Part shown: positions 49,130 through 58,661 of the stretch, in pieces
Position numbering within the stretch: the first letter of the stretch is position 1
Layout: every line of letters starts with the position of its first letter
NCBI GenBank assembly: GCA_012514535.1
Contig: JAAZAA010000239.1
Location: 1-64,000 of the forward strand
Direction of reading: 5' to 3'
Source: Myxococcales bacterium
GTDB lineage: Bacteria > Myxococcota_A > Polyangia > Polyangiales > Polyangiaceae
Length of the DNA: 64,000 nt
Program-made: the position numbers and the translations under genes
The notes under the pieces: generated by a model
Told to the model about the DNA's origin: nothing
The model's database searches: none
The model's input: only the letters and a program-made list of their open reading frames with translations

Positions 49130-50839
49130 GTGACGAATCGATTCGACAAGGTCCGCCGCACGGCGGACGCGGTCAGCTCACCCGAGTCGTCGACCTCTCT
49201 CGAGGAGACGACCGCCGGGGAGACGACCGTCGTCGAGGAGACGACCGCCGCCGCGGACACGACGCCGACCGACGAACCCCAAGAGTCCGGGCTGCGGCAG
49301 GTGACCGTCGTCGGCGCGCCCCTCGAGGCGGGCGATCGACCGTCGGGAGAGCAGACGACGGCGCCGACCTCGGGGGAGCAGCGCACGAGCACGCAGGTCG
49401 AACCGTCGACCGATCCCTACATCGGACGGGTCGTGGACTCCCGTTACCACGTCGAAAAGATCCTCGGCGAGGGCGGGATGGGCGTCGTGTACCGCTGCCG
49501 CCACACCATCATCGGCAAGAAGGTCGCCATGAAGGTGTTGCGCGCGGATCTCGCTCGCAACTCCGAGGTCACCGAGCGCTTCCTCAACGAGGCGAAGTCC
49601 GCGTCCTCCATCGGCAACCCACACATCATCGACATCAGCGATTTCGGACGACTGCCGGACGGCTCCACGTACTTCGTGATGGAGTACCTGGAGGGTGAAG
49701 CCCTCGCCAACCTGGTGGACAAGGGCGGCCCCGTCCCCGCCGCGCGCCTGCTGCACATCGCCGAGCAGCTCGCCGAAGGGCTCTACGCCGCCCACCAGGC
49801 GGGGATCGTCCACCGCGATCTGAAGCCCGACAACATCTTCCTCATCCCCCGCGCCGGGCAGGATTTCGTGAAGATCCTCGACTTCGGCATCGCCAAGGCG
49901 TCGAGCACCGAGGGGAAGCTGACGCAGGCGGGACAGGTCTTCGGGACGCCGCACTACATGTCCCCGGAGCAAGCCGCGGGTTCGCCGCTCGATCATCGGG
50001 CGGACATCTACTCCCTGGGGATCATCCTCTACGAGATGGCCTGCGGCACCGTCCCCTTCGACGCGGACAGCTTCATGGGGATCCTCACCCAGCACATGTA
50101 CAAGTCGCCCCCGCCCCTCGGCAGCGTCGGCGCCAAGCCCCAGGAGGTCCCGCCGGGGCTCGAGGCGATCATTCTGAAGTGCCTGTCGAAGCGCCCGGAG
50201 CAGCGGTACCCGACGATGCACGCCCTCCTCGAGGATCTGCAGCGGGTCAGCGCCGACGAGGTGCCCCAGGCCGCGGCGGAGCTGATGCGTCGCCCGGGCG
50301 GGTTCAGCCTCCCCCAGGACTACTTCGGCGGCTCGGGGCGGCTCGGTCGACGGCCCGCTCCGGAGGGCCCCGCCAAGGCGCGCTGGCCCTTGTATGCGGG
50401 GCTCGCTGGCTTGGGCGTCACCGTCGCCGCCATCGTCTTCTCGACGGGCAGCGACGCTCCCACGGCGCCGTCTCCGGATGAGACAGCGGCAGCAGCGGCC
50501 CTCACCGTTCCGTCGGCCCCGCCGCCCCGGGAGCGACCAGCGCCCCCGGCCCCCCCGCCCTCCCGCCGCCAGGTGGTGCTCGCGGTCGCCCCCCTCGACG
50601 CCCGGGTCTACCGAGGCGCAGAGGATCTGGGGACGAGCCCGGTGGTCGTGGACCTCGAGGAGGGCGAGCAGGTCGTCCTGCGAGTGGAGAAGACGGGCTA
50701 CGAGTCGACCCAGGTCGTCCTGGACGGCTCCCAGGCGAAGCTCTCCGTGGCCCTGCAGAAGAAGGCGCCGACCCCGTCGAGGCCACCGGCCGCGCCGAAG
50801 AGGCCCTCGAGCAGCGAAATCGTCAATCCGTGGGAGTGA
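49130..50839 (+). CDS. Membrane Ser/Thr protein kinase with PEGA domain
   Basis: A 569-residue Hanks-type kinase. A Thr/Glu-rich N-terminal stretch (1-95) precedes the kinase domain (about 105-370): GEGGMG (113-118), Lys135 in VAMK, HRDLKPDN (228-235), DFG (251-253), SPE (278-280). A membrane helix (LYAGLAGLGVTVAAIVF, about 421-437), an Ala/Pro linker and a periplasmic PEGA domain (485-545: VAPLDARVYRGAEDLGTSPV, EGEQVVLRVEKTGYE) follow. PEGA domains bind cell-surface ligands, so this is a transmembrane signalling kinase of the common myxobacterial type. GTG at 49130. The 264-bp divergent gap upstream holds both promoters. Confidence 0.92.
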   Translation: MTNRFDKVRRTADAVSSPESSTSLEETTAGETTVVEETTAAADTTPTDEPQESGLRQVTVVGAPLEAGDRPSGEQTTAPTSGEQRTSTQVEPSTDPYIGRVVDSRYHVEKILGEGGMGVVYRCRHTIIGKKVAMKVLRADLARNSEVTERFLNEAKSASSIGNPHIIDISDFGRLPDGSTYFVMEYLEGEALANLVDKGGPVPAARLLHIAEQLAEGLYAAHQAGIVHRDLKPDNIFLIPRAGQDFVKILDFGIAKASSTEGKLTQAGQVFGTPHYMSPEQAAGSPLDHRADIYSLGIILYEMACGTVPFDADSFMGILTQHMYKSPPPLGSVGAKPQEVPPGLEAIILKCLSKRPEQRYPTMHALLEDLQRVSADEVPQAAAELMRRPGGFSLPQDYFGGSGRLGRRPAPEGPAKARWPLYAGLAGLGVTVAAIVFSTGSDAPTAPSPDETAAAAALTVPSAPPPRERPAPPAPPPSRRQVVLAVAPLDARVYRGAEDLGTSPVVVDLEEGEQVVLRVEKTGYESTQVVLDGSQAKLSVALQKKAPTPSRPPAAPKRPSSSEIVNPWE

Positions 50840-50846
50840 CACACCG

Positions 50847-52238
50847 ATGACAGGAATCTCGACGGCCGCCCTCAGGGCGGCGGTCCCCGACGCCGTGCGC
50901 ACCATCGCCCGCACCCTCCGCGACGCCGGGTTCCGCTCCTGGGCCGTGGGAGGTTGCGTGCGCGACGAGCTCCTCGCCGAGCTCTTCCCCGAGCGCGGCG
51001 CGCCGACGAAGAACGACTGGGACCTGGCCACGGACGCGCGCCCGGAGCAGGTGCAGAAGCTGTTCCGGCGCGTCATCCCCACGGGCATCCAGCACGGCAC
51101 GGTGACGGTCCTCCTGCGCGGGCAAGGCTACGAGGTCACGACCCTGCGCGGCGAGACGACCTACAGCGACGGCCGCCGCCCCGATGATGTGTTCTTCGTG
51201 AGTGACCTCGCGGCGGATCTGGAGCGGCGCGACTTCACGGTCAACGCCATCGCCTACGACGTCCTCGCAGACGAGCTCCACGATCCCTTCCACGGCATCG
51301 ACGATCTCCGCCGACGCCTGCTCCGGGCGGTCGGTGATCCCGCGCGGCGCTTCGCGGAGGACGGCCTCCGGGTGTTGCGAGGCGCGCGCCTGGCGGCGAC
51401 CCTCGACATGGACCTCGAGGAGGCGACGCGCGCGGCGATCGCCCCCTCCCTCGACAGCTACCGCCAGGTGAGCGCGGAGCGCATCCGCGACGAGTGGTAC
51501 AAGGCGTTCAAGGCGCGCCAGCCGAGCCGCGCCTTCGAGATCATGCGCGACGAGGGCCTGCTCGCCGTCACCGCGCCGGAGCTGCTGCGGCTGCGAGACC
51601 TCGTGGAGGCGGGGCTCGACGTCGACGCCCTCACCCTGAGCTTCCGCACGATGGACCTCTTGCCCGCCGATCCGGCGCTGCGCTTCGCCGGTCTCTGCCA
51701 TGGGCTCGGCGCGGACCATGCACCCGATGGGGCGCCCGGCGCCGCGCCCGCGGAGGACGCGCAAGGCGGCGTCGGAGCCGCCGCAGCGAGCCGCGCCCGG
51801 GCCCTCGCGGCGCGGCTCCGCCTGTCGAACGCGGATCGCGACCGGGTGGTGACCATCGTGCGCCACCACCGCCTGCCCCCGTGCGTCGACGGCGGTGATC
51901 CGGAGCTGCGCCGCTGGCTCCGGGAGGTGACCCCGCAGCGGGTCGAGGACGTGCTGGCGGTGCAGGGCGCCCGCCTCCGAGCCGCCCAGCAGGACGCCGC
52001 CCTGGAGCGCTGGGCCGCCTTCCGCGATCGGGTCCGCGCCCAGCTCGAGGAAGCTCCTCCCCTCACCGCCCGCGATCTCGCGGTGACGGGGCGCGATCTG
52101 ATGGACGTCGTCGGCCTGCCTCCGGGCCCCGTCCTCGGCCGCACCCTCGATGCGCTGGTGGGGGTCGTGCTCGACGACCCGAGCGCGAACACCCGCGAGA
52201 CCCTCCTGGAGCACGCCCGTCGCTTGACCAGCGACTAG
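50847..52238 (+). CDS. cca: CCA tRNA nucleotidyltransferase / poly(A) polymerase family protein
   Basis: A 463-residue class II nucleotidyltransferase that adds or repairs the 3'-CCA of tRNAs. Head domain: WAVGGCVRDELLAEL, metal-binding Asp pair in NDWDLATDA, GIQHGTVTVLLRGQGYEVTT, ERRDFTVNAIAYD, DPFHGIDDLRRRLLRAVGDP, RFAEDGLRVLRGARLAATL. The body has AERIRDEWYKAF and a divergent HD-like region (LCHGLG; RHHRLPP). The final ARDLAVTGRDLMDVVGLPPG matches the tail of CCA enzymes. ATG 7 nt after the kinase stop, so probably co-transcribed. Confidence 0.92.
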   Translation: MTGISTAALRAAVPDAVRTIARTLRDAGFRSWAVGGCVRDELLAELFPERGAPTKNDWDLATDARPEQVQKLFRRVIPTGIQHGTVTVLLRGQGYEVTTLRGETTYSDGRRPDDVFFVSDLAADLERRDFTVNAIAYDVLADELHDPFHGIDDLRRRLLRAVGDPARRFAEDGLRVLRGARLAATLDMDLEEATRAAIAPSLDSYRQVSAERIRDEWYKAFKARQPSRAFEIMRDEGLLAVTAPELLRLRDLVEAGLDVDALTLSFRTMDLLPADPALRFAGLCHGLGADHAPDGAPGAAPAEDAQGGVGAAAASRARALAARLRLSNADRDRVVTIVRHHRLPPCVDGGDPELRRWLREVTPQRVEDVLAVQGARLRAAQQDAALERWAAFRDRVRAQLEEAPPLTARDLAVTGRDLMDVVGLPPGPVLGRTLDALVGVVLDDPSANTRETLLEHARRLTSD

Positions 52239-52469
52239 CCGCCGACTCGCTGGGCGGCCACCGCACAGACGGCCGTGCACTCGTCGTTCAGGCCCCTCCA
52301 CCCCCAAGGCGGCTACCCGGCGCCGACGAGCTCCCATTTCGAGAAGCGTCGGCCGGGCCGGCCGCCGGTCGGCCGTCCATGGGAGCAGTGACCGCTCGCC
52401 TGCCAGCCCCTCGGAATCCCTCGGACGCCAGGGCACGGGCACGGGCACGGCACGCAGAAAGGCTTGCCG

Positions 52470-53459
52470 ATGAAACTCACGAAGACGTTCGTCTGCGCGG
52501 CGACGCTGCTGCTCGGTGTGCTCCCGGACGTGCACGCTCAGACCGCGATCGACACGGAGACTCCGAGCTCGACCCATCCACCCCAGTTCGCCCTCGTCGA
52601 GGGATACCAGTACGTGCACCGCAACTGGTACCAGTTCTGGAAGTTCCCTTGGCAGCCGACGGATTGGACGGCGCCCGTGGACTACTACCGGGGCGCGACC
52701 TACCTGCGCTTCGAGATCCACGAGCTCCTCCAGCCGACGATGCTGCAGTTTTGCTACTTCCAGGATCGTCACGTCTCCGAGAAGCACGCCTGCGGCCCGC
52801 AGTGGACCTTCTCCGCGCCGGGCGTCTACTACCGCCGCGTAGTGAACCGTGAGCTCTGGCAGCAGCACGTGGTCGACTGGACCCGCGAGCTGCTCGATTT
52901 CATGCTCATCGACAACGCCACCGAGGGGGCCGCGCGCGCCAACGTCACCCTGGACATCGTGGTGGTGGCCGCAGGGGAGCGCCTCGAGGTGCCCGACCAT
53001 TGGCAGTGTCCACTCGACTGGAACTGCCTCGGAGGATCCCCGCCCGCGGAGGAGCCGCCGGACGACGACGAACCGGAACCCGACGTGCCCCCGCCGGAGG
53101 ACGACGAGGACGAGGATCCGGGCGTCGAGCCTCCCGAGGACGTGGAGGAGGAACCGGAAGAAGAGGAGCCCCCGGGCCCCGACGACGAGGTCGCCCCCGT
53201 GGACGCCCCCGTGGATGACCCCGTGGACGACCCAGTGGACGACCCTGCCCCGCCCCCGCCCGAGGACGACTCGACGGACGAGGACCTGCCCGACGACCCC
53301 GCGGAGCTGGACGTGGACGGCGCCCCACCGCAGACCTCGACGCCAACCACCTCGCAGGGGGCGGCCTGCACCTGGGGCCTCGCCCCGAGCGGCGCTGGGG
53401 GACTCCTCTGGGGCGCCCCGCTCGCCGCGCTGGGCTGGCGACGACGCCAGCGACGGTGA
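52470..53459 (+). CDS. Exported protein with VDDP-repeat acidic stalk and MYXO-CTERM-like tail
   Basis: A 329-residue secreted protein. Signal peptide MKLTKTFVCAATLLLGVLPD cut near VHAQ; a Trp/Tyr-rich globular domain (about 25-185: QYVHRNWYQFWKFPWQPTDW, YYRGATYLRFEIHELLQPTM, WQQHVVDWTRELLDFMLIDN) of unknown family; a 100-residue Asp/Glu/Pro stalk with VDDP repeats; and a C-terminus with Cys, hydrophobic helix and RRRQRR. This tail fits the MYXO-CTERM signal, which sorts proteins to the myxobacterial outer surface. The ATG at 52470 follows AGAAAGG. Function unknown. Confidence 0.7.
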   Translation: MKLTKTFVCAATLLLGVLPDVHAQTAIDTETPSSTHPPQFALVEGYQYVHRNWYQFWKFPWQPTDWTAPVDYYRGATYLRFEIHELLQPTMLQFCYFQDRHVSEKHACGPQWTFSAPGVYYRRVVNRELWQQHVVDWTRELLDFMLIDNATEGAARANVTLDIVVVAAGERLEVPDHWQCPLDWNCLGGSPPAEEPPDDDEPEPDVPPPEDDEDEDPGVEPPEDVEEEPEEEEPPGPDDEVAPVDAPVDDPVDDPVDDPAPPPPEDDSTDEDLPDDPAELDVDGAPPQTSTPTTSQGAACTWGLAPSGAGGLLWGAPLAALGWRRRQRR

Positions 53460-53665
53460 GTCACCTTCGGCCTCACGCGATGGCGCCCACGGCTCGGGCG
53501 CCCTTCGAGCACGGCGGGAGCCACGGCGGCACGGCGCTCCCAGTGCGGACGTCACAGCACCCGGAGGGGTCTTGCTCACGCGCACGGCCCCGCGCCACGG
53601 CCCCCGCGCACGACCCCACACCCCGTGATGCCTCCGTGAGCCGGGGAGGGCCGCGGGAGGGGCTC

Positions 53666-53719
53666 GTGGATACCGTAGCGGAGCTAGATACGGTAACGCA
53701 CCTAAATACTGTAACGGAG
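53666..53719. repeat. 18-bp tandem repeat spanning the 3' end of the Rrf2 gene
   Basis: Three 18-bp units on the minus strand: CTCCGTTACAGTATTTAG, GTGCGTTACCGTATCTAG, CTCCGCTACGGTATCCAC. The first encodes the last residues LRYSI and the stop of the Rrf2 gene. The second would encode VRYRI-stop, and the third LRYGIH. The duplicated unit therefore includes the stop codon. Confidence 0.9.
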
Positions 53720-54163
53720 CAGCGCGCTGGTGCCGCTCTCGGCGCTCCTCGTCATCCGCGCCAGATCCGCCAGGGTCGTCGTGTCGAGGACCCGCAGGGT
53801 GGCCTCGTGGACGTCACGCAGCACGAGGCGGATGCCGCACGTCTCCTCGCTGCGGCACCCCTCACAACGCTGGTAGGCGGTCTTGCTCAGGCAAGGCACC
53901 GGCGCGATGGGCCCGTCGAGGATCCGGATCAGCGCCGAGAGGGAGAGGCTCTCGGCCGGCTTGTTGAGGAAATAGCCCCCGCCGGGCCCCTTCCGGCTCC
54001 GGAGCACCCCATGCTGCCGCAGCTCGCGCAGGATGAGCTGCAGAAATTTCAAGGGGATGTCCTCGCGCTCGGCGATGGTGGCAATGAGCACCGGCTCGCC
54101 CTCCGTCGCGTTGGCGAGCAGCGCGAGCGCCTTCAGGGCGTATTTGGTCTTCATCGTCAGCAT
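53702..54163 (-). CDS. Rrf2-family transcriptional regulator with four-Cys cluster
   Basis: A 153-residue winged-helix repressor or activator. N-terminus LTMKTKYALKALALLAN is typical. DNA-binding helices: AEREDIPLKFLQLILRELRQ; wing GVLRSRKGPGGGYFL. The effector region holds Cys91, Cys100, Cys103 and Cys109 (CLSKTAYQRCEGCRSEETC), a spacing unlike IscR/NsrR (three Cys) but able to bind an Fe-S cluster or zinc. No sulfur or Fe-S genes are adjacent, so targets are unknown; autoregulation is likely. It lies alone between a convergent gene and ftsH. Confidence 0.85.
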   Translation of the reverse strand: MLTMKTKYALKALALLANATEGEPVLIATIAEREDIPLKFLQLILRELRQHGVLRSRKGPGGGYFLNKPAESLSLSALIRILDGPIAPVPCLSKTAYQRCEGCRSEETCGIRLVLRDVHEATLRVLDTTTLADLARMTRSAESGTSALLRYSI

Positions 54164-54647
54164 AACGACCGCGCCACTATGCTACGCCGGGACGGGCGCG
54201 GGGCCAGCCGAACCGGGACATTTGTTCCCGTAGGGCCCCGACGTCGGCGTCCTCGCGCACCAATTGCGCCGCGCGCAGGTCTCTCGCGCCGTCGACTCCG
54301 TCCGCGCCTCCCGCGCCGGCCCTACGCGGCGCCCCGCACCGAAAGCCCAGCCGAGGTCCAGCTTCGCGGCGCAGCTCCGAGGCCAGCTCTTCGAGGCCAC
54401 CCTTTCACGGCAGCCGCGGTCGGGCCGCCGCAGCCTGGGAGCGGGTCATGCGTTTCATGCATGGGTTGCCCAGGTTCCATGCGAATTCTGCATGAATGTG
54501 TGCCGACGTGGTCGCCCGGCGGCCGTGGGCGCCGCCCGTGACGCGTTCCCGTCAGCGCCCGCGTCGGCGACCAGGGCCCGCACGAAGCGAAAACGCCGCG
54601 AACCCGGAGGTCCGCGGCGTTTTCCGCGCCTGGCCAGCGCCGCCCGT
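54164..54647. other. Intergenic region between ftsH and the Rrf2 gene
   Basis: 484 bp without a gene. It holds the ftsH terminator (54589-54624), an island of ATGC-containing inverted repeats at about 54447-54496 (TTCATGCA...TGCATGAA, with CATGCATGG and CCATGCG inside), and, near 54164-54200, the likely Rrf2 promoter. The rest is GC-rich with no recognisable signal. Confidence 0.55.
54589..54624. terminator. Intrinsic terminator downstream of ftsH
   Basis: Perfect 12-bp inverted repeat GAAAACGCCGCG / CGCGGCGTTTTC with a 12-nt loop, 24 bp after the ftsH stop. The A/T-rich ends give a TTTTC tail on the minus strand (and on the plus), so it can work in both directions. Confidence 0.8.
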
Positions 54648-56573
<1,926 letters not shown>

Positions 56574-56747
56574 CTAGAACCTCGTGACCATGGAGCTTGT
56601 TGAAAGGAACGCACGCAGAGACTCTCCGGTTTCGACTATGGCATCCCCCCTCGCGGGCGTCGATTCTCCCCAGGGGGCCCGGAGAAAGACCCCGAGCGAA
56701 GACCCGAGCAAAATCGGAGTGCCGTTGGACATTCTGGGTCGTTGACC

Positions 56748-57791
56748 TCAGCGGGGGGAGTTCACGTCGCCTCCGTCGCCGGAGGGACCCGAAGGGGAGG
56801 AGGGCCGCGCGCCGTCGGCGAGCCGGAGCGGCGCAGGGATCCGAGTGGGGGGCGTGATTGTGGGGCGTCCCGTCCGTGAGTCGAGCACCAGGGCTCTTTC
56901 CCGCGAGAGCGGAACGTGGAGCTGGCGAGCGTCCCCCCGAGCCCGCCCGGTTGCCGCGGCCCCCTCGGAGGAGGCCGTGGCCCGCGACAGGACCTGGCGG
57001 AGCTGCCGGGCCTGCTCGCGATTGAGCGGCACTCCGTCCACTGATGCATCGAAGGGAGCGGCGCAAGCGGCCATTTCCGCTGACCCGGACGCTGCGGGCG
57101 CTCCCGCGATCTGGAGCTGGTCCGCCACGGCGGCGAGGTGCTCCGTAATCCCGGGGGAGAGCTCGCGCAGCAGGGGCAGCAGCTCGTGGCGCACCCGGCT
57201 CCGCAGGAAGCGCGGGTCGTGGTTGGAAGGATCTTGCGACGATGGAACCCCGTGCCGCTGGAGGTGGAGGGTCACGTCGCGGCGGCTGGCACGGATCATC
57301 GGGCGCAGCACGTCTCCCGCGCGGGGGGGGAGGACGGCCAGCCCCCGGGGACCAGCTCCCCGGAGCAGCCGCAAGAGGACGGTCTCCGCCCGATCGTCCT
57401 GGTGGTGTCCCACGACGAGGTACTTCGCGTCGACGGCCCGCGCTCGCTCCCGGAGCGCCGCGTACCGCGCGTCCCGGGCCCGGGCCTGGAGATTTCCGCC
57501 GGGGGCGACGCACACGGAGCGGCGCTCGAAGGGCACCCCCCATTGAGCGGCAGCCTGCTCCGCCAAGGAAAGCTCTGCGGCCGCCTCCGGGCGCAATCCG
57601 TGGTCCACGCCGCAGGCGAACACGCCGAACCCCATGCGCGGGGCCAGGATCGACAGCACGTGCAGCAGCGCCATCGAGTCGGGTCCGCCGGAGACCGCCG
57701 CCAGGAGCACGTCTCCCGGGACGACGCCGCACTCCCGCTCGAGGCAGCGACCGACGAGGCGGATCAGGGTCGGGGGATGGCTCCGCGGCAC
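56748..57791 (-). CDS. tilS: tRNA(Ile)-lysidine synthase
   Basis: A 347-residue PP-loop ATPase that converts C34 of tRNA-Ile(CAU) to lysidine, allowing AUA decoding. PP-loop SGGPDSMALL (about 36-45), then VDHGLRPEA, VSV-type strand, ARDARYAAL, VGHHQDDRAETVLLRLLRGA, GLAVLPP, RPMI and FLRSRVRHELLPLL. The C-terminal region (from about 240) is short and the last ~90 residues are low-complexity, so the tRNA-binding extension of long TilS is missing. GTG at 57791 with GAGGG eight bases upstream; 1 nt after the stop of the small Cys protein. Confidence 0.93.
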   Translation of the reverse strand: MPRSHPPTLIRLVGRCLERECGVVPGDVLLAAVSGGPDSMALLHVLSILAPRMGFGVFACGVDHGLRPEAAAELSLAEQAAAQWGVPFERRSVCVAPGGNLQARARDARYAALRERARAVDAKYLVVGHHQDDRAETVLLRLLRGAGPRGLAVLPPRAGDVLRPMIRASRRDVTLHLQRHGVPSSQDPSNHDPRFLRSRVRHELLPLLRELSPGITEHLAAVADQLQIAGAPAASGSAEMAACAAPFDASVDGVPLNREQARQLRQVLSRATASSEGAAATGRARGDARQLHVPLSRERALVLDSRTGRPTITPPTRIPAPLRLADGARPSSPSGPSGDGGDVNSPR

Positions 57792-57792
57792 C

Positions 57793-57987
57793 TCAGCTGC
57801 CCTCGAACGCCTTGCAGAACACCACGGTGCCGCCGACCTCGAGGCGAGCGTCCCTGTGCTCGTCCGTCGGGAACCCCTGGCTGCAGCCCGCACCGAGCTC
57901 GTCGAAATGGGCGCAGTGCTCGCAGGTGAAGAGCAGGCGATGGCGAGCTGCTTCTCGCCGCAAGCGGTCATCGACTTGGGTGCGCAT
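57793..57987 (-). CDS. Small four-Cys protein (putative metal-binding)
   Basis: A 64-residue protein: basic helical N-terminus (VDDRLRREAARHRLLFTCEH), then CEHCAHFDELGAGCSQGF and VVFCKAFEGS, giving a C-x2-C-x9-C-x(20+)-C arrangement suitable for zinc or Fe-S. One-base overlaps or gaps with both neighbours place it firmly in the mnmA-tilS operon, so it is translated. No named family recognised; a role in tRNA sulfur/lysidine modification is a guess from position. Confidence 0.6.
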   Translation of the reverse strand: MRTQVDDRLRREAARHRLLFTCEHCAHFDELGAGCSQGFPTDEHRDARLEVGGTVVFCKAFEGS

Positions 57988-58661
57988 CAGGGGAAGGGTT
58001 GGGCGGGCTGGCCCCGCTGGAAGAAGAAACGGAAATGGCCCGTGACCACGCTGAGCAGCGCGGGGTCGTGATCGTCGCCGGGGCTCAGCTCCCGGGGATC
58101 GGCGAAGGTCGCGGTGAACTCCGCTTCGGTCAGCCGGTTTTCGGCTCTGCTCTCCCGTGTGTTCCCATTGAACAGCGAGGTGAACCGGATCGTTCCATCG
58201 ATCGCGTAGATGGCGCTGTTCTGCACGTGGCAGCTGTCGTTCAGGTAGAGGGTCATGCTCACGGGCGGGGGATCCGGATCGTACTCCACCACCTGACCCG
58301 GGGGCGCGACGCCCACCGGCAGGCCGATGCGCACGTCCTGACCGAGCCGCCCTTCGCCGCCGTCGTCCCCGCGGATGGCCGCGACGTCCGTGACCAGGAT
58401 GGAGAGGCCATCGGAGAGCTCCTCCATGCGATCGCCGCGCTGCACCCGGATGGTCTGGGTGTCCTTGAAGGGGTTCGTCGCGAAGAAGTCCGGTTGCAGA
58501 TCGAAGGGGCCGTTGTGGCAGTCGCGGAGGAACAGGTGCTCGCTGCGCACCTCCCCCGTGCCCTCGCCCGTCGTGCAAGCGCCGAGCGCGCCGGCACCGA
58601 ACACGCACGCGCCGAGCCCGAGGAGCACCCGGCCGAGCTCGAGAGAGCGCATCCCTCTCAT
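57987..58661 (-). CDS. Lipoprotein, unknown function
   Basis: A 224-residue lipoprotein (VLLGLGACVFGAGALGAC; lipobox LGAC). Mature part: HLFLRDCHNGPFDLQPDFFA, IRVQRGDRMEELSDGLSILV, SMTLYLNDSCHVQNSAIYAI, TIRFTSLFNGN, ending in a Phe-rich FRFFFQRGQPAQPFP. Probably a beta-rich fold; no enzyme motif. The ATGA overlap with mnmA and TGATG overlap with the small Cys gene put it inside the tRNA-modification operon, which is unexpected for an exported protein. Confidence 0.65.
   Translation of the reverse strand: MRGMRSLELGRVLLGLGACVFGAGALGACTTGEGTGEVRSEHLFLRDCHNGPFDLQPDFFATNPFKDTQTIRVQRGDRMEELSDGLSILVTDVAAIRGDDGGEGRLGQDVRIGLPVGVAPPGQVVEYDPDPPPVSMTLYLNDSCHVQNSAIYAIDGTIRFTSLFNGNTRESRAENRLTEAEFTATFADPRELSPGDDHDPALLSVVTGHFRFFFQRGQPAQPFP

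Noticed and set aside
50823-53621. A 932-codon open frame on the minus strand
   Set aside because: Antisense to cca and the MYXO-CTERM-like gene, both of which have strong family or signal features; no motif in the antisense product.
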